Source: an uncultured Flavobacteriaceae bacterium (GTDB taxonomy: Bacteria; Bacteroidota; Bacteroidia; Flavobacteriales; Flavobacteriaceae). Taken from it: DNA of 64,000 nt. The stretch spans positions 1-64,000 of the forward strand of contig CANKUU010000013.1 in assembly GCA_947486785.1 (NCBI GenBank). Direction: 5' to 3'. The notes under the pieces are model-generated. The model made no database searches, was not told the origin of the DNA, and saw only the letters and a list, made by a program, of their open reading frames with translations. The translations under genes and the position numbers were made by a program. Shown here one piece after another: positions 26,012 through 35,927 of the stretch (position 1 is its first letter; the number at the start of each line of letters is the position of its first letter).

Positions 26012-28828
26012 ATGGCAGAAAATGCAACAATAAGGCTTAATAAAGTTCTTAGAGAACTTAATATTTCATTAGATCGGGCGGTAGATTTTTTAACATCTAA
26101 AGGTCATGAAATAGAAGCGCGGCCTACTACCAAAATCTCAGAAGAGGTACATCAAGTACTTCTCGACGAGTTTCAAACCGATATGAGTAAAAAAGTTGCG
26201 TCTCAAGAGGTGGGAGAGGAGAAGCGGAAAGAAAAAGAGGCCATTCGTGTCCAATTAGAAAAAGAGCAAGATGAAAGACGTTTGGCAAGAGAACGAAGAG
26301 CAGCTTCTTCTGAAATAATTAAAGCTCGAACCACACTTAGTGGGCCAAAGACCGTTGGGAAGATAGATCTCAATCCAAAGAAAAATAAAGCGGAGAAAGC
26401 TCCTGAAGAAAAGATAGTTAAAAAGGAGGAGAAGGTTGTAGAAGTAAAAGCTACTGATTCTGTTTTAAAAGAGGATGCACCTAAGAAAGAGGTTGTTGTT
26501 GAGAAGCCTAAAGAAGTTGAAAAAGTTGAAGATGTGGCTGATTCAAAGGTAGAACAACCTGAGGAAACTAAATCTGAACCTAATACTGATCAGTCTTCAG
26601 ATTCTACTTCTGCTGCAGGCACTACTGCTGTTCCTGGAGAAGAAAAAATAGAGACACAGTATAAAAAGCTTTCAGGCCCCAAGATAATGGGTGACAAAAT
26701 TGATTTGTCAAAATTTCAAAGGCCTAAGAAGAACAAAGAAGGTGCTAAGTCAACGGGTAATTCAGATTCGCGACGTAAGCGTAAACGAATAGTCACCAAA
26801 AAGACGGGTACAACTTCAAGTAGGCCATCTGGTCAAAGAGGAACTGGTCCTAGAGGGGCTAATTCTAATGCGTCTCGAAAAGGTGGACAGCGTTTTGGTG
26901 CTCCAAAAGTTGAGCCTACAGAGGCAGATGTTCAAAGACAAGTGCGTGAAACACTTGAGAAATTACAAGGCAAATCTAAAAAGGGTAAAGGTGCTAAATA
27001 TCGTAGAGATAAGCGAGATCAGCATAGAATGCAAACCGAAGCCGATTTAGAGATACAAGAAATTGAAAGTAAAACACTTCAAGTAACTGAATTTGTTACG
27101 GCAAATGAAGTTGCAACAATGATGGATGTTTCTACTACAGAAATTATTTCTGCTTGTATGTCTTTGGGTATTATGGTTACCATGAATCAGCGTTTAGATG
27201 CGGAGACATTATCTATTGTTGCCGAGGAATTTGGGTACGAGGTAGAATTTGTTACAGCCGATATTGATGATAGTATCGTTGATGAAGAGGATGCTCCAGA
27301 AGATTTAGAGCCTAGAGCACCAATTGTTACTGTAATGGGGCATGTGGATCACGGTAAAACTTCATTACTCGATTATATAAGAGAAGAGAATGTAATAGCT
27401 GGTGAAAGTGGAGGTATTACGCAGCACATTGGTGCTTATGGTGTTACCTTGAAAGATGGTCAAAAGATTTCTTTTCTAGATACTCCAGGGCATGAGGCCT
27501 TTACGGCAATGCGTGCTCGTGGTGCGCAAGTAACGGATATTGCAATTATTGTAATTGCTGCCGATGATGATATTATGCCTCAAACAAAGGAGGCAATAAG
27601 TCATGCGCAGGCAGCTGGTGTTCCTATTGTGTTTGCAATAAACAAAATAGATAGACCTACTGCGAATCCTGATAAAATTAAAGATGGCCTTTCTCAAATG
27701 AATCTTTTGGTTGAAGATTGGGGTGGAAAAATACAGTCGCACGATATATCAGCTAAAACAGGAGAAGGCGTTGCTGAGTTGTTAGAAAAAGTGTTGCTAG
27801 AAGCAGAACTTCTCGAGCTAAAAGCAAATCCAAATAAACTTGCTTCAGGTACGGTAGTAGAAGCCTTTTTAGATAAAGGGAAAGGATATGTCTCAACAAT
27901 TTTGGTGCAAGCAGGTACGCTTAAAATTGGAGATTATGTTTTGGCTGGCACCACTAGTGGTAAAATTAAAGCCATGCAAGATGAACGAGGTAATATTGTG
28001 AAAGAGGTAGGTCCGTCAAGGCCGATATCTATACTAGGTTTAGATGGTGCGCCACAAGCAGGTGATAAATTTAATGTACTCGAAGACGAAAGAGAGGCAA
28101 AGCAGATAGCTACAAGACGTTCGCAATTACAGCGTGAGCAGTCTGTTCGAACGCAGCGTCATATTACATTAGATGAAATTGGAAGAAGGATAGCTTTAGG
28201 TGATTTTAAAGAACTTAATATTATCTTAAAAGGTGATGTAGATGGTTCTGTAGAAGCTTTGACTGATTCTTTTCAAAAGCTTTCTACTGATGAAATTCAA
28301 GTGAATATTATTCACAAGGCGGTTGGTCCTATTACTGAGTCTGATGTACTATTAGCCTCTGCTTCGGATGCCGTTATAATTGGCTTTAATGTTAGGCCAA
28401 TGGGTAATGCAAGACAGGTTGCTGATAAAGAGGAAATCGATATCCGTATGTACTCTATTATTTATGATGCTATTAATGATCTTAAAGATGCCATGGAAGG
28501 TATGCTTTCACCTGAAATGAAAGAGGAGATCACGGGTACTGCTGAAATTCGAGAAACTTTCAAAATATCTAAAATAGGTACCATTGCAGGTTGTATGGTA
28601 ACCACAGGGAAAATAATGAGAAACTCTAGTATACGCTTAATTCGTGATGGTGTTGTTGTGTTTACAGGTGAACTAGCATCTCTTAAGCGTTTTAAAGATG
28701 ATGCTAAAGAAGTTTCAAAAGGATACGATTGTGGACTGCAGGTAAAAAACTATAATGATATTAAGGAGCTTGATATTGTGGAAGCTTTTCAAGAAGTAGC
28801 GGTTAAAAAGAAACTTAAATCTAAATAG
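26012..28828 (+). CDS. infB: Translation initiation factor IF-2
   Basis: A 938-residue GTPase that delivers initiator tRNA to the ribosome. An IF2-N domain at about 7-55 ([20 protein letters not shown]) is followed by a long Lys/Glu-rich then Arg/Gly-rich linker to about 345. A second IF2-N-like helix region comes next. The G domain at about 435-600 has GHVDHGKTS (P-loop), [15 protein letters not shown] and SAKTGEG. The beta-barrel and C-terminal tRNA-binding domains complete the protein. It ends the rimP operon and is followed by a bidirectional terminator. Confidence 0.98.
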   Translation: MAENATIRLNKVLRELNISLDRAVDFLTSKGHEIEARPTTKISEEVHQVLLDEFQTDMSKKVASQEVGEEKRKEKEAIRVQLEKEQDERRLARERRAASSEIIKARTTLSGPKTVGKIDLNPKKNKAEKAPEEKIVKKEEKVVEVKATDSVLKEDAPKKEVVVEKPKEVEKVEDVADSKVEQPEETKSEPNTDQSSDSTSAAGTTAVPGEEKIETQYKKLSGPKIMGDKIDLSKFQRPKKNKEGAKSTGNSDSRRKRKRIVTKKTGTTSSRPSGQRGTGPRGANSNASRKGGQRFGAPKVEPTEADVQRQVRETLEKLQGKSKKGKGAKYRRDKRDQHRMQTEADLEIQEIESKTLQVTEFVTANEVATMMDVSTTEIISACMSLGIMVTMNQRLDAETLSIVAEEFGYEVEFVTADIDDSIVDEEDAPEDLEPRAPIVTVMGHVDHGKTSLLDYIREENVIAGESGGITQHIGAYGVTLKDGQKISFLDTPGHEAFTAMRARGAQVTDIAIIVIAADDDIMPQTKEAISHAQAAGVPIVFAINKIDRPTANPDKIKDGLSQMNLLVEDWGGKIQSHDISAKTGEGVAELLEKVLLEAELLELKANPNKLASGTVVEAFLDKGKGYVSTILVQAGTLKIGDYVLAGTTSGKIKAMQDERGNIVKEVGPSRPISILGLDGAPQAGDKFNVLEDEREAKQIATRRSQLQREQSVRTQRHITLDEIGRRIALGDFKELNIILKGDVDGSVEALTDSFQKLSTDEIQVNIIHKAVGPITESDVLLASASDAVIIGFNVRPMGNARQVADKEEIDIRMYSIIYDAINDLKDAMEGMLSPEMKEEITGTAEIRETFKISKIGTIAGCMVTTGKIMRNSSIRLIRDGVVVFTGELASLKRFKDDAKEVSKGYDCGLQVKNYNDIKELDIVEAFQEVAVKKKLKSK

Positions 28829-28866
28829 AGTTTAAAAATATCTTGTTATTTATTAAGATTTGAATA

Positions 28867-28897
28867 AAAAAAATAGAGCTTTTAGCTCTATTTTTTT
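28867..28897 (+). terminator. Bidirectional terminator between infB and the SPOR gene
   Basis: A perfect palindrome: seven A plus TAGAGCT (28867-28880), loop TTT, then AGCTCTA plus seven T (28884-28897). It works for infB on the plus strand and equally for the convergent gene, whose TAG stop codon (28890-28888) lies inside the stem. Confidence 0.9.
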
Positions 28898-29253
28898 GGT
28901 TCTAATATCATCGCTTTGGGGTATTTTTTACGCACTTCTCTAAATTTTCTTTCGACTTCGATTTTGGTGTCAAATCTGCCAACTTTTACCCGATAAGTAG
29001 GAGATTCAAAATCAACTTTTGCAGGCAAGTTTGGAAAATCAATATGAACTAGAGATTTTAGTTGATTTGCTTTGGAGTTAGAGCTAACGTATCCAACTTG
29101 AATGGTGTAGTGTTCATTTTTAGATATTGCATCTTTATAAACGGTTAAAAGTTTATCCAACTTAAGATCTTGTTTAATGGATACTTGCCCTTGTTGAGCG
29201 AATGTTAAATTGGCAAAACAAACGGTTGCAATAAGATATAAATAGGTTTTCAT
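28888..29253 (-). CDS. SPOR-domain secreted protein
   Basis: A 121-residue protein with a signal peptide (KTYLYLIATVCFANLTFAQ, cleavage after about residue 19) and a C-terminal SPOR domain at about 46-118 (YTIQVGYVSSNSKANQL, YRVKVGRFDTKIEVERKFRE). SPOR domains bind peptidoglycan denuded of stem peptides, often at division sites. With no other domain it is probably a small periplasmic wall-binding protein. It is convergent with infB, and its 3' end overlaps the shared terminator. Confidence 0.85.
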   Translation of the reverse strand: MKTYLYLIATVCFANLTFAQQGQVSIKQDLKLDKLLTVYKDAISKNEHYTIQVGYVSSNSKANQLKSLVHIDFPNLPAKVDFESPTYRVKVGRFDTKIEVERKFREVRKKYPKAMILEPKK

Positions 29254-29372
29254 AAGTTAATTTTTATGTACTTAAAAATGCGAGTAACAAAAGTAATTTA
29301 TTATCAATCATTACTATATGGTGTTTAGTTATTTAGAATAGGTATAAATTATAAATTATAAATACGTTAACA

Positions 29373-29403
29373 TTTTCCAAATAAAGTCAATGTCGTATTT
29401 TTG
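29373..29403 (+). promoter_or_regulatory. Promoter of the act-cox respiratory operon
   Basis: TTTT (29373-29376), 19 bases, then TATTTTTG (29396-29403). The -7 element is a full match to TAnnTTTG and the -33 has one mismatch. It leaves a leader of about 75 bases before actA. The short gaps downstream suggest a single transcript through coxA. Confidence 0.65.
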
Positions 29404-29486
29404 CATCCGACATCATAAGGTTGATATTTTATATGAGATTATAATATAAATAATCATGCCAAGATTCAGATTGAAATATTCTGTAT

Positions 29487-30785
29487 ATGAAAAAGGTTAC
29501 ATACCGCTATCACATTTCTAAAGTTTTAGTTTTTAGTCTAGCAATTTTGCTATTGTCTTCTTTTTCTCTTGTTGCTCAGGGCGACGCGGGAAAGGGAAAG
29601 GCTCTTTTTAATCAAAATTGCGCAGCTTGTCACGCTTTAGGGCGTAAAATGACTGGTCCTGCATTGGCAAATGTTGAGACAAGGTTGAGCGAAAATGAAG
29701 GATTAGATCGCGAGTGGTTGTATAAGTGGATTAAGAATAGTCCTGGGATGATTAAGTCTGGTGATTCTTATGCGAATAAGATTTATGCAGAGTATAATCA
29801 GGCTGCAATGACGGCTTTTCCAACGCTTTCTAATGAAGATATTGATAATATCTTAGCGTATACTGCTGCTGCACCAGCTCCTGTTGTTGCAGAGGTTGCT
29901 GCTGTTTCCGGTGTCGCTGATGATTCCAAGTCTTCGGGTGTTTCAAATGAAATTGTTCTTGGTGCGTTGGCTTTAATCTTTGCTTTGTTAGTTTTCATGT
30001 TAGTGTCTGTTAAAAAGACATTAAGAAGGGTTTTAGTGGCGAACAGCGTTGATATAGAAAGTGAGTATCCTGCTGGATTGCCAGTTTGGAAGGCTTTTGC
30101 CAAAAATCAGTTTCTGGTTTTGGTGACTGTGATTTTATTGCTTTTAGGAAGTGCCTATTTTGCCTACGGGTGGATGATGCAGGTCGGTGTTGATCAGGGT
30201 TATGAGCCAATTCAGCCAATTCACTATTCGCATAGAATACATGCTGGAGATAATAAAATTGAATGTAAGTACTGTCACTCATCTGCTCGTAAATCCAAAC
30301 ACTCGGGTATACCTTCACTAAATGTATGTATGAATTGTCATAAATCAATCTATGAGGTTGCTCCAAGTACTTTGGCGGAAGGTAAGCAATATGGTATAGA
30401 TTATAATGAGGAAATCGACAAGCTTTATGCAGCTGTAGGTTGGGATGAAGAAGAGCAGAAATATACAGGCGAGTCAGAGCCTGTAAAATGGATTAGGATA
30501 CATAATTTGCCTGATTTTGCATATTTTAATCATTCACAACATGTTGAAGTTGGTCAAATTGAATGTCAAACTTGTCACGGGCCTGTTGAGGAGATGGAGA
30601 TAATGTATCAATATTCACCGCTAACAATGGGTTGGTGTGTTAATTGTCATAGGGAAACAAAAGTTAAAACAGAGGGTAACGCGTATTACACAAAAATACA
30701 TGAGGAGCTTTCAAAGAAATATGGTGTAGAGTCATTGACGGCTGCTCAAATGGGTGGTTTGGAATGTGGAAAATGTCACTATTAA
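29487..30785 (+). CDS. actA: Alternative complex III subunit ActA with added N-terminal monoheme domain (six c-hemes)
   Basis: A 432-residue multiheme cytochrome c of the menaquinol-oxidising alternative complex III. After a signal-like segment (13-31) comes a class I-like cytochrome domain with CAACH at 45-49. A Pro/Ala/Val-rich linker and two membrane helices (about 157-176 and 208-230) follow. The classical pentaheme region then has CKYCH (260), CMNCH (281), CQTCH (360), CVNCH (384) and CGKCH (427, two residues from the end). Six CxxCH motifs are visible, whereas the textbook ActA is pentaheme. It is first in the operon, directly before actB. Electrons would pass from ActB/ActC quinol sites through these hemes to ActE or the oxidase. 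Confidence 0.93.
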   Translation: MKKVTYRYHISKVLVFSLAILLLSSFSLVAQGDAGKGKALFNQNCAACHALGRKMTGPALANVETRLSENEGLDREWLYKWIKNSPGMIKSGDSYANKIYAEYNQAAMTAFPTLSNEDIDNILAYTAAAPAPVVAEVAAVSGVADDSKSSGVSNEIVLGALALIFALLVFMLVSVKKTLRRVLVANSVDIESEYPAGLPVWKAFAKNQFLVLVTVILLLLGSAYFAYGWMMQVGVDQGYEPIQPIHYSHRIHAGDNKIECKYCHSSARKSKHSGIPSLNVCMNCHKSIYEVAPSTLAEGKQYGIDYNEEIDKLYAAVGWDEEEQKYTGESEPVKWIRIHNLPDFAYFNHSQHVEVGQIECQTCHGPVEEMEIMYQYSPLTMGWCVNCHRETKVKTEGNAYYTKIHEELSKKYGVESLTAAQMGGLECGKCHY

Positions 30786-30819
30786 TACAAACGATAAGTA
30801 GCTAATTACAGATATACGT

Positions 30820-33800
30820 ATGGCATCAAACAAAAAATATTGGAAAAGCGAGGCGGAGTTAAATCCTAACGATTCCATTGTTGAGGCGCTAAAACAGAAT
30901 GAATTCATTGAGGATATTCCTGTTGATGAGTTTTTGGGTGATAAAGAGGTTTTAGAGTCTTCAAGCACTAATAGGCGTGACTTTTTAAAGTACGTTGGTT
31001 TTAGTACGGCGGCAGCATCTTTAGCAGCTTGTGAGGGTCCGGTGGTTAAATCGATTCCTTATGTGGTGGCTCCGGAGAACATTGTTCCTGGTGTAGCTAA
31101 CTATTATGCTACTACAATTGCTAATGGGTTTGATTTTGCTAGTATTTTGATAAAAACCCGCGAGGGTAGACCAATAAAAGTAGAAAATAATAAAGAGGCG
31201 AAGGTTGCTGGCGGAGCAAATGCTCGGGTTCAGGCTTCAGTTTTGTCTTTGTATGATAGCACTAGGTTGCAAGGCCCCATGGCTAATAATGAGCCTGTGG
31301 AGTGGAGTGTTATTGATAACGCTGTTAAAGCTAAGCTTGGTTCAGGAAAGAAGGTTGTGTTTTTAACACAGACATATGCTAGTCCTTCAACATCTAGAAT
31401 GATGAAGGATTTAAAAACGATGTATCCAAACGTAAGCCATGTGGTTTATGATCCAATTTCTGAAGAGGCGGCATTATCTGCTTTTGAGAATAGATATGGA
31501 GAGCGTGCTCTTGCAGATTATAATTTTGAAAATGCGGAGATAATTGTTTCTTTTGGTGCAGATTTCTTAGGGGATTGGCAAGGTGGAGGATATGATAGTG
31601 GTTACTCTAAAGGACGTGTGCCTAAAAACGGTAAAATGTCGAGGCATGTTCAGTTTGAATCTAATATGTCGTTAACTGGTGCTAATGCGGATAAGCGCGT
31701 TCCTTTGACTCCTCAATTTCAAAAGATTGCTTTAGCATATTTGTATGCAAAGCTAAGTGGAGGTTCTTCTGTCGGAGAGATTCCATCCAATGCCAAAACC
31801 GTATTAGATGGTTTAGTTGGTCAAATTAGGAATAATAAAGAGGGGACTGTAGTTGTTTCTGGTATTGATAATTTAGAAGTTCAGACGGTTGTTTTGGCAA
31901 TCAATGAAATGTTAAATAGTAAAGCTTTTGATTCAAAAGCTCCTAGATACTCAAGGCAAGGTAATATTGAAGAGCTTCGGCAACTTATTTCGGATATGAA
32001 ATCGGGTAAGGTCGATGCGCTTGTTATAGATGGTGTTGACCCTATGTATTCATTGCCAAATGCTGATGATTTTAAGGAAGGTATAGATAAAGTTGGTTTG
32101 TCTGTTGTTTCTACAACAAATTGGAATGAGACTGCGGCGCTAGCAAATTATACTGTAGCTGCTAATCATTATTTGGAGTCATGGGGTGATGTGCAAATTA
32201 AAAAAGGGCATTACAGTTTGATGCAGCCAACGATAAGAGAGCTGTTTGATACTCGACAAATTCAGACTTCTATTTTGAAATGGATGAGTAGTAGTTTGAG
32301 CTACTATGAATACATTAAGGAGACATGGAATACTTCCATTTTAAATGGAAGTGATTTTAATAAGGCTATACAAGATGGTGTTTTCGTGTCTGATGGCAAA
32401 GAGATGCTTCTTAATGCAGATGAGAGTGCTGATTCTGTTACTGCTATGCCAACTACTGTTGAAGAAAATGATTCTGATGATGCAGTTGTTGAAAGTAAGG
32501 AGGCTGCTTCTGAGTTGTTAGTATCTACAGCGGTGCGCAATTTGGCTTCGTCGAGAAGCGAAAGTGGAATGGAGTTGGTCTTGTATTCTAAAGTGGGTAT
32601 GGGTGATGGTCAGCAGGCTAATAATCCATGGTTGCAAGAATTTCCTGATCCTATTACTCGAGTTTCTTGGGGAAATTATGTTACGGTTTCAAAAGCAGAT
32701 GCGGAAAGCTTGGGTTTTGAAAATTGGAACGTGGCAAATGGGGGTATGAATGGAAGTGTTGCTAGGTTAACAGTTAATGGAACAGTTGTTGAAAATGTTC
32801 CTGTAATTGTTCAGCCTGGTCAAGCAAAAGGCTCAATTGGTTTGTCTTTTGGTTATGGTAAAAAAGAAGGAATTAAGTCAGAAATGCAAACTGGGGTGAA
32901 TGCCTTTAGGTTGTATGATGGTTTTAATAATATTCAAGACGTCAAAGTTGAGAAAATGAACGGGGAGTACGAATTTGCCTGTGTTCAGCTTCATAAAACT
33001 ATGATGGGTAGAGGGGATATCATCAAAGAAACAACTTTAGAGATATTCAATACTAAGAACCATGCGGAATGGAATCATGTTCCTCAAGTGTCTTTAGATC
33101 ATCAAGAAGTTCCAGCAACATCAGTTAGTCTGTGGGATGATTTTGATCGCTCTATCGGACATCATTTTAATATGTCAATCGATTTAAATGCCTGTACTGG
33201 TTGTGGTGCATGTGTAATTGCATGTCATGCCGAAAATAATGTACCTGTAGTTGGTAAAGAAGAGGTAAGAAAATCAAGAGATATGCACTGGTTGCGTATC
33301 GATAGATATTACTCGTCAGAAGATAGTTTTGAAGCGGATAATAGTAAGAAAAATAACTTTGAAGGATTATCTGGTGATAATGGTTCTTTAGGAGGTTTTG
33401 GTGAATTGGAAGACCCTGCTGCTAATCCACAAGTTGCATTTCAACCTGTAATGTGTCAGCATTGCAACCATGCACCATGTGAAACGGTTTGTCCAGTAGC
33501 TGCAACTTCTCACGGTCGTCAGGGTCAAAATCAAATGGCTTATAACCGTTGTGTTGGAACCAGATATTGTGCAAATAACTGTCCATATAAAGTACGTCGC
33601 TTCAATTGGTTCTTATACAATAATAACGATGAGTTCGATTTTCATATGAATAACGATCTTGGTAAAATGGTGGTGAATCCAGATGTAAATGTTCGTTCTC
33701 GTGGGGTTATCGAAAAATGCTCAATGTGTATTCAGAAAACACAGAAGACTATTTTAGATGCAAAGCGAGATGGTCGTGTTATTAAGGACGGAGAGTTTCA

Positions 33801-33978
33801 AACAGCTTGTTCATCTGCGTGTAACAATGGGGCTATTGTTTTTGGAGACATTAACGACAGCGATAGTGAAATTGTCAAGTTAAAGGAAGATGATCGTATG
33901 TATCATTTACTAGAGCATGTGGGAACAAAACCAAATGTATTTTACCAAGTAAAGGTTAGAAATACAACAGAAGCATAA
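30820..33978 (+). CDS. actB: Alternative complex III subunit ActB (molybdopterin-like/Fe-S protein)
   Basis: A 1052-residue periplasmic subunit. A twin-arginine segment NRRDFLKYVGFSTAAASLAA at 51-70, followed by Cys71, marks folded export with possible lipidation. Residues about 75-740 resemble the catalytic subunit of molybdopterin oxidoreductases, but in this family no Mo cofactor is bound. Residues about 780-1050 form a ferredoxin-like domain with clusters CTGCGACVIACHAENN, CQHCNHAPCETVCPVAA, CVGTRYCANNCPYKVRRFNW and CSMCIQ plus ACSSACNNGAI, enough for four Fe-S centres. It forms the electron wire from the quinol-binding ActC to ActA. The gaps to actA and actC are only about 35 bases. Confidence 0.96.
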   Translation: MASNKKYWKSEAELNPNDSIVEALKQNEFIEDIPVDEFLGDKEVLESSSTNRRDFLKYVGFSTAAASLAACEGPVVKSIPYVVAPENIVPGVANYYATTIANGFDFASILIKTREGRPIKVENNKEAKVAGGANARVQASVLSLYDSTRLQGPMANNEPVEWSVIDNAVKAKLGSGKKVVFLTQTYASPSTSRMMKDLKTMYPNVSHVVYDPISEEAALSAFENRYGERALADYNFENAEIIVSFGADFLGDWQGGGYDSGYSKGRVPKNGKMSRHVQFESNMSLTGANADKRVPLTPQFQKIALAYLYAKLSGGSSVGEIPSNAKTVLDGLVGQIRNNKEGTVVVSGIDNLEVQTVVLAINEMLNSKAFDSKAPRYSRQGNIEELRQLISDMKSGKVDALVIDGVDPMYSLPNADDFKEGIDKVGLSVVSTTNWNETAALANYTVAANHYLESWGDVQIKKGHYSLMQPTIRELFDTRQIQTSILKWMSSSLSYYEYIKETWNTSILNGSDFNKAIQDGVFVSDGKEMLLNADESADSVTAMPTTVEENDSDDAVVESKEAASELLVSTAVRNLASSRSESGMELVLYSKVGMGDGQQANNPWLQEFPDPITRVSWGNYVTVSKADAESLGFENWNVANGGMNGSVARLTVNGTVVENVPVIVQPGQAKGSIGLSFGYGKKEGIKSEMQTGVNAFRLYDGFNNIQDVKVEKMNGEYEFACVQLHKTMMGRGDIIKETTLEIFNTKNHAEWNHVPQVSLDHQEVPATSVSLWDDFDRSIGHHFNMSIDLNACTGCGACVIACHAENNVPVVGKEEVRKSRDMHWLRIDRYYSSEDSFEADNSKKNNFEGLSGDNGSLGGFGELEDPAANPQVAFQPVMCQHCNHAPCETVCPVAATSHGRQGQNQMAYNRCVGTRYCANNCPYKVRRFNWFLYNNNDEFDFHMNNDLGKMVVNPDVNVRSRGVIEKCSMCIQKTQKTILDAKRDGRVIKDGEFQTACSSACNNGAIVFGDINDSDSEIVKLKEDDRMYHLLEHVGTKPNVFYQVKVRNTTEA

Positions 33979-34012
33979 TTAATAGAATAAGAAGTAACTA
34001 TAACAGAAATCT

Positions 34013-35794
34013 ATGGCGTCGCATTACGAAGCACCTATACGAAAGCCCTTAGTAATTGGAGACAAAGGCTATCATGACGTAACTGTCGATATTGCCGCTC
34101 CGGTTGAAGGTCGCGCTAACAAGCATTGGTGGATAGTTTTTACTATTGCTTTAGCTGCTTTTCTTTGGGGAGTTGGGTGTATAATATATACTGTTTCAAC
34201 AGGAATTGGTACTTGGGGTCTCAATAAAACCGTAAACTGGGCTTGGGATATTACCAACTTTGTATGGTGGGTAGGTATCGGTCATGCTGGTACTTTAATA
34301 TCAGCAGTTCTCTTGTTGTTTCGTCAAAAGTGGAGGATGGCTATTAACCGTTCTGCAGAGGCGATGACTATATTTTCAGTTATACAGGCAGGTTTATTTC
34401 CAATTATCCACATGGGTAGACCTTGGTTAGCTTATTGGGTACTACCTATACCAAACCAATTTGGTTCTTTATGGGTGAATTTTAACTCACCACTGCTTTG
34501 GGATGTATTTGCGATATCAACCTATTTATCGGTTTCTTTGGTTTTTTGGTGGACGGGATTGTTGCCAGATTTTGCAATGCTAAGAGATCGGGCGGTACTA
34601 CCATTTCAAAAGAAAATATACGGTCTTCTTAGCTTTGGATGGAGTGGACGCGCAAAGGATTGGCAACGTTTTGAAGAAGTCTCATTAGTTTTAGCTGGTT
34701 TGGCTACACCATTGGTTCTTTCTGTTCACACGATTGTATCTTTTGATTTCGCTACTTCTGTAATTCCTGGTTGGCATACTACCATTTTTCCTCCATACTT
34801 TGTGGCAGGAGCAATTTTTTCTGGATTTGCCATGGTTAACACGCTATTGATTATTATGCGAAAGGTTTGTAGTCTCGAAGATTATATTACGGTACAGCAT
34901 ATCGAATTGATGAATATTGTAATTATGCTTACTGGTTCGATAGTAGGATGTGCTTATATTACAGAGCTATTTATGGCTTGGTATTCGGGTGTAGAATACG
35001 AACAATATGCATTCTTAAACAGAGCAACAGGGCCTTACTGGTGGGCATACTGGGCTATGATGAGTTGTAATGTTTTTTCACCTCAATTTATGTGGTCGAA
35101 AAAATTAAGAACTAGTATCATGTTCTCTTTTGCTATCTCTATTGTAGTTAATATAGGTATGTGGTTTGAGCGATTTGTGATTATTGTTACATCATTACAT
35201 CGTGATTATCTTCCATCATCTTGGACAATGTTCTCGCCTACTTTTGTGGATATAGGTATATTCATTGGCACAATAGGCTTCTTTTTTGTCTTGTTTTTGT
35301 TATATGCTAGAACCTTCCCAGTAATAGCCCAGGCAGAGGTGAAGTCAATTTTAAAATCATCTGGCTCTAAATACAAGAAACTTAGAGATTCGGGTCAGCC
35401 ATTGTACCAAGTTAGTACTGCTGCACCAAAGATAATTGACCTAACTAATGGTAATCGGAAAAATAGTACTCTTGACGCTTCTGAAGCTGATGAAGCTAAT
35501 GTAGTAAGTGAGCCAAAATTGGAATTAGAAAAAGAGGCTATGAGTTTATTGGCTACTATCGGAAAATTTGATGCAGAAACAGATTCTGCAGACGATTTAA
35601 AGTTAGTGAAAGGTATTGGTCCAAAAATGGAGGTTACATTGAATCAAATCGGTATTTATACTTTTGCACAGGTTAGTCGAATGACGTCTAAAGAGTATGA
35701 CCTACTAGATTCTATTACCGGGGCTTTCCCAGGAAGGGCTCAACGAGACGATTGGGCTGGTCAGGCAATGAAATTAAACAATAGTAAAAACTAG
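34013..35794 (+). CDS. actC: Alternative complex III subunit ActC (NrfD-like) with a helix-hairpin-helix tail
   Basis: A 593-residue NrfD-family quinol-binding membrane subunit. The membrane part (about 40-445) has around ten helices with conserved WWVGIGHAGTLISAVLLLFR, IHMGRPWLAYW, LSVHTIVSFDFA and VIPGWHTTIFPPYFVAGA. The usual length ends near residue 465. Here a variable linker (about 465-526, Glu- and Asn-rich) leads to an extra domain at 527-593 starting DDLKLVKGIGPKMEVTL, then GIYTFAQVS and a Trp-containing end (DDWAGQAMK). This matches the pattern of the tail on ribosomal protein S2 in this window. The tail would face the cytoplasm or periplasm depending on topology; its role is unknown. 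Confidence 0.95.
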   Translation: MASHYEAPIRKPLVIGDKGYHDVTVDIAAPVEGRANKHWWIVFTIALAAFLWGVGCIIYTVSTGIGTWGLNKTVNWAWDITNFVWWVGIGHAGTLISAVLLLFRQKWRMAINRSAEAMTIFSVIQAGLFPIIHMGRPWLAYWVLPIPNQFGSLWVNFNSPLLWDVFAISTYLSVSLVFWWTGLLPDFAMLRDRAVLPFQKKIYGLLSFGWSGRAKDWQRFEEVSLVLAGLATPLVLSVHTIVSFDFATSVIPGWHTTIFPPYFVAGAIFSGFAMVNTLLIIMRKVCSLEDYITVQHIELMNIVIMLTGSIVGCAYITELFMAWYSGVEYEQYAFLNRATGPYWWAYWAMMSCNVFSPQFMWSKKLRTSIMFSFAISIVVNIGMWFERFVIIVTSLHRDYLPSSWTMFSPTFVDIGIFIGTIGFFFVLFLLYARTFPVIAQAEVKSILKSSGSKYKKLRDSGQPLYQVSTAAPKIIDLTNGNRKNSTLDASEADEANVVSEPKLELEKEAMSLLATIGKFDAETDSADDLKLVKGIGPKMEVTLNQIGIYTFAQVSRMTSKEYDLLDSITGAFPGRAQRDDWAGQAMKLNNSKN

Positions 35795-35927
35795 TGATAG
35801 CTGCAATGCGATGAATTTTTATTTTTATGATCGCACGCAAAAATCACAATTAGATATAGGAATTAAAATACAGGATAAGACTTAGGTTAGTAAAACTTAT
35901 ATTTTGTTCTATAACTTAACTTAAAAT

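Noticed and set aside
29798-30366. Long open frames on the minus strand across actA
   Set aside because: They mirror the codon pattern of the cytochrome gene, encode no recognisable domain and overlap the clearly coding CxxCH region.
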